NCBI GenBank assembly: GCA_009778835.1
Contig: WRFK01000014.1
Span: forward strand, 1-14,761
From: Spirochaetaceae bacterium
Lineage (GTDB): Bacteria > Spirochaetota > Spirochaetia > CADAEX01
DNA: 14,761 nucleotides
Direction of reading: 5' to 3'
Under the pieces are notes generated by a model. The model worked only from the letters and a program-made list of their open reading frames with translations. It was not told the origin of the DNA and made no database searches. Positions 1 through 6,800 of the stretch are shown here, in pieces. A program made the position numbers and the translations under genes. How positions within the stretch are numbered: position 1 is the stretch's first letter; each line of letters starts with the position of its first letter.

Positions 1-789
1 AAAAAAATCACTATTTGACCTTAAATTTCCAATTATATTATATGCTATCTGGATCGCATCTTTTGTTTCCTGATCCATATCAGCATTAAAAAAACTGCTA
101 TCTGCCTGGTTAAATAGAAAACATACTTTTTGAAGCTCAACACAGGTATAAAAAAGTTCTTTTGCAATATGTCTTACAGCGCTTTTTTCTTCCATATGAC
201 GGGTTACAGGGTCTGTAAGTCCGCCAAATTGAAACATAATACTGTCGCCTTCAATTTTGTTAAGATATCCTAATCTTTTTTTCAAAACCCAGTTGAAACA
301 GGAATAAAGACCATTTAAAACAGATTGGTTTTCCATGGGGCTTAGGAATTTTGAAACATAACTGTAGTCGGCAATATCAAGAAAAGCAACTCCTATATTG
401 GTTTCTATGGAATTTTCCGGTATTGCTCCCAATTCTATTATTGCGTCTACAAGTTGTTTTGGCAGATAATAATCTTCTATTGTTTTTCTGATTCTTAGTT
501 CTTTTACTGTCTTTTCGAGAAGCTGTTCAAGATCATTATTTTTCGAATCTTTTGCAGCTTTCAAGGCTTCTTCATCTAAAACATCATCACTCTTCTTTGG
601 TTCAGATTTGTTTTCACGGGCTTCATCAACAATTTCCTGGATTTTTGATATAAAAATATCTTTCTCTCGTAATGAGGAATTATTTTTAAGAAGTTCCCCA
701 AGATATTGGGCAATATAAAGAGGATCTGACTTATATTTTTCAAGTATATAGAGAGCATGAGTATACATGGTTTTAGAATCAAAAATCAT
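1..789 (-). CDS. Class III adenylate/guanylate cyclase, partial (C-terminus beyond window)
   Basis: The frame is open from the ATG at 789 to base 1, giving 263 residues with no stop. The first ~110 residues are a charged, helical, low-complexity region without a recognised domain. From about residue 110 a cyclase-type sequence begins: RIRKTIEDYYLP leads into IGVAFLDIADYS, whose first Asp matches the first metal-binding Asp of class III cyclases. KIEGDSIMFQFGG further on holds the second metal Asp and the substrate-contacting Lys. The family makes cAMP or cGMP from ATP or GTP; base specificity cannot be decided because the rest of the domain is missing. No transmembrane segment or signal peptide is seen, so it is probably cytosolic. 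The start has weak AAGG/AAAGGA Shine-Dalgarno-like sequences just upstream and good promoter candidates at 811-844. Moderately sure of the family, unsure of the product. Confidence 0.72.
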   Translation of the reverse strand, partial: MIFDSKTMYTHALYILEKYKSDPLYIAQYLGELLKNNSSLREKDIFISKIQEIVDEARENKSEPKKSDDVLDEEALKAAKDSKNNDLEQLLEKTVKELRIRKTIEDYYLPKQLVDAIIELGAIPENSIETNIGVAFLDIADYSYVSKFLSPMENQSVLNGLYSCFNWVLKKRLGYLNKIEGDSIMFQFGGLTDPVTRHMEEKSAVRHIAKELFYTCVELQKVCFLFNQADSSFFNADMDQETKDAIQIAYNIIGNLRSNSDFF

Positions 790-810
790 CGCCTTATTTT
801 TTCCTTTATT

Positions 811-844
811 TATATATATCGGCAATAATTAGCTGTAAAATTTA
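811..844 (-). promoter_or_regulatory. Candidate promoter of the cyclase gene (sigma70-like or sigma28-like)
   Basis: Two overlapping readings are possible on the minus strand. Sigma70: TTTACA at 834-839, 17 bases, then TATATA at 811-816. Sigma28/sigmaD: TAAA at 841-844 and GCCGATAT at 816-823, an exact copy of the Bacillus sigmaD -10 element, but spaced by 17 instead of the usual 14-16 bases. Either would start transcription near 804-809, about 15-20 nt before the ATG. The two cannot be told apart from sequence alone. Confidence 0.45.
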
Positions 845-860
845 CCTGTTTTTATTTTCT

Positions 861-875
861 TGGATACTTATCCCA
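861..875 (-). promoter_or_regulatory. Candidate operator, motif shared with the HD-GYP gene leader
   Basis: The plus strand reads TGGATACTTATCCCA, an inverted repeat (GGATA, two bases, TATCC). It starts 72 bases upstream of the cyclase ATG. A 14/15-identical copy, in the same orientation, lies 71 bases upstream of the HD-GYP start (9858-9872). The binding protein is unknown. The rest of the 790-1024 spacer holds a 13-base dyad GCATAA-T-TTATGC (968-980) and the terminator of the upstream gene; nothing else was recognised. Confidence 0.4.
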
Positions 876-1000
876 TCGCAGGCAGAAACAACCACCCAAC
901 TTATTGTAGGGGCATACCTTTAGCTATCTTGCCAAAAATAATGAAAACACCCATATTCCAAAAAACAGCATAATTTATGCGCAAATTAGAGACAAATAAT

Positions 1001-1026
1001 GCAAAAAAGAAGCTAATTTTTTAGCT
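1001..1026 (-). terminator. Weak intrinsic terminator after the TM1266-like gene
   Basis: On the minus strand a 6-bp stem AGCTAA/TTAGCT with a 4-A loop (1011-1026) is followed by TCTTTTTTGC. The stop codon of the gene lies inside the stem. The stem is short and AT-rich, so efficiency is doubtful. Confidence 0.45.
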
Positions 1027-1276
1027 AAATTTTCAGGTATTTGACAGAAATTCCTTTTAAAACATTAAGAGCATCAATCATTTTGCCAATAACTGCTTCA
1101 TCGCCGCAAATCTCAAGAAAAATAAGTCCGCAAGAGGAGCAATTGTTGTTGTCAACACAATCATGAAGGCCAAGTCTCACTCTTATATTGGAACCATAAT
1201 CTGTAAGTATTTTTTGCACTTCAGAAGCAGAGGATGTTCTTTTTTCAACCTTTATTAAAACTATTTTATATTCCAT
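1025..1276 (-). CDS. Iron-only hydrogenase system regulator family protein (TM1266-like)
   Basis: The 83-residue protein matches the usual length and pattern of the TM1266 family of small ACT-like proteins: a first beta strand near the N-terminus, then IRVRLGLHD, then GLIFLEICGDE, and a C-terminal G-hydrophobic-VK strand. Family members usually sit near [FeFe]-hydrogenase or maturation genes and are annotated as putative hydrogenase regulators; the molecular role is not established. This copy has Cys40, Cys46, Cys49 and Cys57, the first three as C-x5-C-x2-C in the loop before the second half, possibly a metal site (inference). The ATG at 1276 is the only sensible start. It has no Shine-Dalgarno sequence and lies 6 nt after a consensus -10, so the mRNA is probably leaderless. 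A hydrogenase-type sensor is encoded 2.6 kb away. Confidence 0.72.
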   Translation of the reverse strand: MEYKIVLIKVEKRTSSASEVQKILTDYGSNIRVRLGLHDCVDNNNCSSCGLIFLEICGDEAVIGKMIDALNVLKGISVKYLKI

Positions 1277-1282
1277 ATATAT

Positions 1283-1311
1283 ATTTTAAGTTCTGGTATC
1301 AATTCTGTCAA
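1283..1311 (-). promoter_or_regulatory. Promoter of the TM1266-like gene, leaderless geometry
   Basis: TTGACA (1306-1311), 17-base spacer, TAAAAT (1283-1288), then six bases and the ATG at 1276. The -35 is a perfect consensus and the predicted transcription start falls on or next to the A of the start codon. Confidence 0.75.
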
Positions 1312-1396
1312 TTAAAGGTTTTTATTTTCTTACACCCATTTTTACTCGACAATCATCATTTTATCATATATTATTAATTGATTTATGATCTATTTT

Positions 1397-1402
1397 TATA
1401 AT
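1397..1402 (+). promoter_or_regulatory. -10 element of the likely pyrBI promoter
   Basis: TATAAT at 1397-1402 is a perfect -10 hexamer, but no good -35 stands 16-18 bases upstream (TTGATT at 1378 is too close, with 13 bases). A start near 1409 would give a leader of about 120 nt containing the hairpin at 1468-1495. The rest of the 1277-1527 spacer is very AT-rich with no other recognised element. Confidence 0.45.
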
Positions 1403-1467
1403 TTTTCAGTTAAATTACTATTTTCCAGCAAATTTATCTTGTATTTAAAATATTATTTTTTATGACA

Positions 1468-1495
1468 AATGTCGGCTCAAGCCGGCATTTTTTTT
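1468..1495 (+). terminator. Rho-independent terminator in the pyrBI leader, probable attenuator
   Basis: A 9-bp stem (1468-1476 with 1481-1489, one G-U pair) closes a TCAA loop and runs into eight T residues (1488-1495). It ends 32 bases before the pyrBI ATG. The nearest upstream gene is on the other strand, so there is no plus-strand gene for it to terminate. In the reverse direction no T-tract follows. It therefore makes sense as an attenuator of pyrBI. A 12-codon reading frame, ATG 1462 to TAA 1500 (MTNVGSSRHFFC), runs right through the hairpin, and a U-rich stretch (1453-1461) precedes it, as in UTP-sensitive pyrBI attenuation of enterobacteria. It lacks a Shine-Dalgarno site, so its translation is unproven. 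Confidence 0.7.
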
Positions 1496-1527
1496 GCTAA
1501 AAACAGTTTTGCTTAGGGAGGGATATT

Positions 1528-3114
1528 ATGGATAGTCCATTCAGAGGAAGAAGCTTTACGGTAATAGATGATTTTTCACTTGATGAAAGGCTTTATCTTT
1601 TTGAAAAAACAAAAGAACTTAAAAAAGCCATAACAGAAAACAATCTGGATGCTCTTGAAAAATTCAGAATCAATGACAGCGATTTTGGTGTATATGAAGT
1701 TTTTATAGAAGATTCAACAAGAACAAAAGAATCTTTTAAAAATGCAGCAGCTTTCCACAAGGTAAAACTCAATCAACTCGAAGCAGATTATTCCTCCATA
1801 AATAAAAGTGAAAGCTTTGCAGATACATTTAACACACTTTGCGGATATGACAACCTTATCTTTATAGTAAGAAGCAGACAGGAAGGATTATGCAGATGGC
1901 TTGAGGAAAACGGAAAACTCTATGCGCAACGGAACAAGATGAAGCAAATCCCTGCTTTTATAAATGCCGGAGACGGCAGGCATGAGCACCCTACCCAGGA
2001 ACTTCTTGATGAATTTACTTTCCTCGAAAAATTGAGTTGGAACAGAGAGCAGATACACATAGCGCTTGTAGGAGATTTGTTTCATGGCAGAACTATCCAC
2101 TCAAAAGCCGAAGGTCTTTTAATATTTAAAAAAGTAAATGTCGACCTGATTGCCCCACCCGAACTCGCAATGCCGGAATATTATATCAATAAAATGAAAA
2201 AGAATGGTTTTGAAATAAGGATATTTGATTCAATAGATAATTATATAGACAGTAACGATACAGCGCCAATGTGGTATTTTACACGACCGCAGCTTGAGCG
2301 CATGGGAGATGCAATATTAAAAAGACAGGAAGAGCTTCGTTATAAAATAACATTCAGAAAAGAATTTCTTGATAAAATCCCGGAAGGGACTATTTTTTAC
2401 CATCCTCTTCCAAGGCACAAACTGCACCCGACAATTCCAACATTTCTTGATACAACTCCGTTAAACGGATGGGAAAATCAATCTGCTAACGGAAAATTGA
2501 TAAGAATAATTCTTCTTGGCCTTATAGCAGGAAAAACAGGCGCTGATTTCAAAGGAATAACAAAAGGCAGCACAGAAACTCCCGATGCCACAGATTTTAT
2601 CAAAGAAGCTCCTGTAAAGGGCGACCAGATGAGAAAGGATTATGCCGAAGGGGTCAAGCCCATATCAAGCGGACTTGTAATAGATCATATATGCAGGGGA
2701 GAAAAAGAAGAAGATATAAGAGACCATCTTGCAAGAATGATCCGTGTTCTTGACCTCTACGGCAAGGGCGGCGAATGGATAAGCAGGTCCAGAACAGAAC
2801 CTGATAAAATGAAAGGTATAATATTCAGACCCGGATATACAGAACCTGGAATCAAAAAACTTAAACAAATAGCAGCTCTTGCTCCAGGCTGTACTATAAA
2901 TGTAATCACAGATAAAAAAGTTGTAAAAAAGCTTAAACTTACCATGCCTCCTAAAATTTATAATTTTCCAAATATTTGCTGTAAAAACAGCGACTGCATA
3001 TGCCACAGTTCGCAGGGGGAAAATGTCCCTGCTGAATTCATAAGAATAACAGATGATAAATTTAAATGTAAATATTGCGAAAAAACACACAGCTTTAAAG
3101 AAATATGGATATGA
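1528..3114 (+). CDS. pyrB: Aspartate transcarbamoylase, fused catalytic-regulatory chain (PyrB-PyrI)
   Basis: Catalyses carbamoyl phosphate + L-aspartate to N-carbamoyl-aspartate, the first committed step of pyrimidine synthesis, in the cytosol. Residues ~1-340 are the catalytic chain and keep the active-site set: STRT (63-66), Lys93, Arg115, HPTQ (154-157), Arg188 in GRTIHS, RPQ (253-255) and HPLPR (292-296). A ~35-residue linker leads to a complete PyrI-like part (~375-528): GLVIDHI for the nucleotide-binding region and a zinc site C485-x4-C490 with C514-x2-C517. In most bacteria these are separate subunits; single-chain fusions are known from Thermotoga and Treponema. Allosteric control by nucleotides is likely but not shown by sequence. 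The start is set by a GGGAGG Shine-Dalgarno near 1516-1521. Expression is probably attenuated (1468-1495). The stop overlaps the next start as ATGA. Confidence 0.95.
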   Translation: MDSPFRGRSFTVIDDFSLDERLYLFEKTKELKKAITENNLDALEKFRINDSDFGVYEVFIEDSTRTKESFKNAAAFHKVKLNQLEADYSSINKSESFADTFNTLCGYDNLIFIVRSRQEGLCRWLEENGKLYAQRNKMKQIPAFINAGDGRHEHPTQELLDEFTFLEKLSWNREQIHIALVGDLFHGRTIHSKAEGLLIFKKVNVDLIAPPELAMPEYYINKMKKNGFEIRIFDSIDNYIDSNDTAPMWYFTRPQLERMGDAILKRQEELRYKITFRKEFLDKIPEGTIFYHPLPRHKLHPTIPTFLDTTPLNGWENQSANGKLIRIILLGLIAGKTGADFKGITKGSTETPDATDFIKEAPVKGDQMRKDYAEGVKPISSGLVIDHICRGEKEEDIRDHLARMIRVLDLYGKGGEWISRSRTEPDKMKGIIFRPGYTEPGIKKLKQIAALAPGCTINVITDKKVVKKLKLTMPPKIYNFPNICCKNSDCICHSSQGENVPAEFIRITDDKFKCKYCEKTHSFKEIWI

Positions 3115-3779
3115 TCCAGGCTGTTATTTTTGACATGGATGGCGTCCTTGTCGATAGCGAAATATATCATTTTGAAGCAGAAAAACTTATTCTGGAAAAA
3201 ATTGGAATTTCCATTCAGGAAGAAGAAATCCATTCTTTTGTTGGACTTGCAATGGACAAGATGTGGGAAAGGGTAAAGAAAAAATATCATCTTAAAAAAT
3301 CTGTTTCAAAACTTGTAGAAGAAGATACAATATTCCGGGTCAACTACTTTAGAAATGTGGGAGAGATTCCCCCCATTGACGGAGTTAAGGAACTTATCGA
3401 AGCAATAAAAACAGAAGGGCTTAAAACAGCAGTTGCATCTTCTTCCCATCCGGATCTTATAAAAACAGTTCTTGAAGCGTCAAACCTTTTGCAATATTTT
3501 CCTGTTTATCTAAGCGGTTTCCAGGTTAAGCATGGAAAACCCGATCCGGACATTTTTCTTGAAACAGCAGCCAAACTTGGTGTAAAACCAAAAAATTGCA
3601 TTGTTATTGAAGATTCATATAACGGTGTTACTGCGGCAAAAAAAGCAGGAATGAAGTGCATAGGCTACCAGAATCCTTCTTCGGGCAAGCAGGACATTTC
3701 TAGCGCTGATTTAATTATAAAAAACTTTGATCAACTAAATATGGATTTACTAAAATCCCTATGCACCCCAAAGATTTGA
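3111..3779 (+). CDS. HAD superfamily (subfamily IA) phosphatase / beta-phosphoglucomutase-like
   Basis: 222 residues from the ATG at 3111, which overlaps the pyrBI stop as ATGA; an ATG at 3105 is possible, but family members begin close to MIxAVIFDMDG. All four HAD motifs are present: D8-x-D10 (DMDGVLVDSE) with the nucleophile, Ser110-112 (ASSS), Lys143 (GKPDPDIF) and Glu167-Asp168 (EDSYNGV). The cap is the small helical type inserted after motif I (~15-85). Such enzymes hydrolyse small phosphate esters or isomerise sugar phosphates; substrate cannot be read from sequence. Tight coupling to pyrBI suggests a nucleotide or carbamoyl-phosphate-related housekeeping role, but this is inference. 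It is followed at 3780-3844 by a short convergent spacer with no clear terminator. Confidence 0.85.
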   Translation: MIQAVIFDMDGVLVDSEIYHFEAEKLILEKIGISIQEEEIHSFVGLAMDKMWERVKKKYHLKKSVSKLVEEDTIFRVNYFRNVGEIPPIDGVKELIEAIKTEGLKTAVASSSHPDLIKTVLEASNLLQYFPVYLSGFQVKHGKPDPDIFLETAAKLGVKPKNCIVIEDSYNGVTAAKKAGMKCIGYQNPSSGKQDISSADLIIKNFDQLNMDLLKSLCTPKI

Positions 3780-3844
3780 CTTCCGCTAAACCTCAACAGG
3801 AATGTTTTTCCGGGTAATTGACCTTTGTAGCGTACAGGTTTACT

Positions 3845-6800
3845 TTATAGCGTCTCCATAAACTTGTTTATAACCTTTACGACCTCATCAAAATCACTGT
3901 GCAACAAATTCCCGGAAATGGAACTTAACAGTTCTTTGGTTGCCTTTGACCATGTTTTTTTTCCAATTTCGGCTATTATATTCTCCGCTGTTTTTTCATC
4001 GTAATTCTCGCACGCTGCCTTAAGCGCAGACAGTTGTTCCTGCAAATATGACAAGTCTTCATCTGCTGTATCGCTGCTTTCTGTTTCCACTTTTTGCGTA
4101 AGTTCTTCTACAACTGCCCGCAGCAAATCCAGAAACGCCGGAGTTTCGGACAAGAGTGTTTCTGTATCATCGCTTCGTGCCGATATCTCCAATTTAGACG
4201 CAATGTTGGCGATATCCTTTTTTCCGATATTTGCGAGCGCCCCTTTCATTCCGTGTACATGAATAATATACGTGCGTATATCTTTATTATATGACTCTTT
4301 TTTGCTTATTGCATCCAACGCAGTGATAGATTTTAAAGCATCCTTTATAAAAATTTTAGCAAACCGTGAATCAATGGCAGGGGCATTCTGCGCTGCATTT
4401 TTTGAAGATTTATCATTTTTAGCACTTGCCTCTGTTCTTGCCGCTTCAATGACTTCGGGAGATTGTTTATCGCGTATCAACTTGTTCAGTACAGTGTTCA
4501 AATGACGTACATCTATTGGCTTTGAAATAAAATCATCGAAACCACTTCTAAGAAATATATCTGCCTGTCCTGACACGGCATTTGCGGTCAGAGCCACTAT
4601 GGGATTCTTATACCCCATGTCGCGTATAATTTTCGTTGCTTCAATACCATCCATCTTCGGCATCATATGATCCATAAATACAATGTCGTACACATTGCCT
4701 TCCTTGATTTTTTCAATAGCTTCAAAGCCACTTTCAGCAGAATCAGTTTTTAGCTTATATGGCAACAGGAGTCCTTTGCAGACATATATGTTTGTTTCTA
4801 CATCATCCACAATCAAAACGCTTCCATAGGGCATGGGTTCGCGTGAGATTTGCACCCTTTTCATCTGCGCTTTGTTGTTTGCACGGAACTGATGCAGGTT
4901 TTTAACCATTTCACTTCCCAACACTTCGGAGCTGACTCTGCACTGAGGCAATCGCACTGTAAATACAGAACCCTTTCCCAGCTCACTCTTTATGAGTATT
5001 TCGCCGTTCATCATACGTACCAGATTCTGCGCAATGCTCATGCCAAGTCCGGTGCCTTCGGTTGAACGATTTGCCTTCATGTTGAACCTGACATACTCAT
5101 CAAAAAGTTTACTTACCTGCTCCTCTGTCATACCCTGTCCGGTATCACTTATACTGATAACAAGCATTACTTCTTTGCCTTTTTTGTCGATCTCTTCTGT
5201 GGAAACCGACATCTTGACCATACCTGCATCTGTATACTTGAACGCATTGGAAAGCAAATTGTTCAGAATCTGCTTAACACGAAGTTCGTCACCCAACAAT
5301 GAAGAAGGAGTATCTTCTGCCGCATATAATTCAAATTCAATCGGCTTACTGCCTATACGCATCATATTCACCTGCGCTGTATCGCTGAGAAGGCTTGTGA
5401 TTTCGTATCTGCCGATATTGAGCTCCATCTTGCCGGCCTCAATTTTAGAAAGGTCCAGCATATCGTTTATGATGCCGAGCAGAAGATCGCCCGATGTGTA
5501 AATTTTTTCAAGCGCTTCCCTTGTCTTTTTGTCAAGGCTATCATTTTGAAGCTGAATGTCTGTAATGCCGAGGATAGCATTCATTGGCGTACGGATTTCG
5601 TGGCTCATGGTACTCAAAAAAGCGCTTTTTGCTTTATTGGCAGCTTCAGCCTCCATACGTTGCCTTTGCGTCTCCTGTATAAGTTTTTTTACATCCGTAA
5701 CATCAAGCAATGCGCCTGCAATATGGATGGGGTTGCCGTCTTCATCCCGGATAGTTTCGCCGGTATCGCGGAAATAGGCGCACTCTCCATTTTTCTTAAA
5801 CATACGGTACTCTATATCGAAAGGGGTCTTGCCGGTTGTATCAAATAAATGTTTCTCAAATAGAGCAAGGGTTCTCTCCTTATCTTCTGGATGAATGCAG
5901 GAACTCCAGCTACTGAAAATGTTTGGAAAATCATTCTCGTCTGTATACCCCAGCATATGCCGGAAATCATCAGACCATGTAAAAGTATTTTTTGGATTGA
6001 TCGGGTTGTCTTTTTCAACCTTCATATCCCAAAGACCGATCTTTGTGGCCTGAACCATCAGATTCAGCTTGATCAACTGGAGCTCATTATTGAGCAGTAT
6101 ATTCTTGGCATCTGTTATATCCATAAGCGCGCCGGCAACGCGGACGGGATTACCATCTTCATCCCTAATAGTTTCACCGGAAGCGCGGTAATAGGAGTAT
6201 TCTCCGTTTTTCTTCCTTAACCGGTATTCGATATCATAAGGCGTTTTGCCGGTCGTATCCATCAGATGCTTTACAAATGTGCTTGGGACTCTTTCTTTAT
6301 CTTCCGGATGCAGATGTTCGTTAAAGCTTCTGACAATATTTTGGAAATCGTTCTCGCTCGTATACCCCAGCAGGTTTCTGAATTCATCAGACCACATGAT
6401 TGAGTTATCAGGATTTACTGGGTCGTCCCGCATGACTTTCATATCCCACAGGCCGATTTTAGTAGCTTTTAGCACCTGATTTAATTTTGCCAACTGCAGC
6501 TCATTTTGTTCGCGTATACGTATAAGCTCTTTTTCATGTTCCCTAATGTCGGTCATGTCATATAAATAACTAACAATGGCAAAACTTTTTTCATACGGAA
6601 TCTTTTTAAATTCCAGATTTAAACTTCGCTGCACACCACCCATGATCACTTCGGCATCAAATTTAATATACCCCTTTTCTGTGGCAGTATTGAGACTTTC
6701 AGCCAACGAAACAGAGGCGCTCCCATCCGGTTGAAACGCCGGTATACTCTCTATTATGCGCTCAACAGCTCCGGCAAGCATATCATCTTTTGTCTTGAAT

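Noticed and set aside
2665..3090. 141-codon open frame antisense to the PyrI part of pyrBI
   Set aside because: Tyr/Phe/Ser-rich translation with no recognisable domain, entirely opposite a well-conserved coding sequence.
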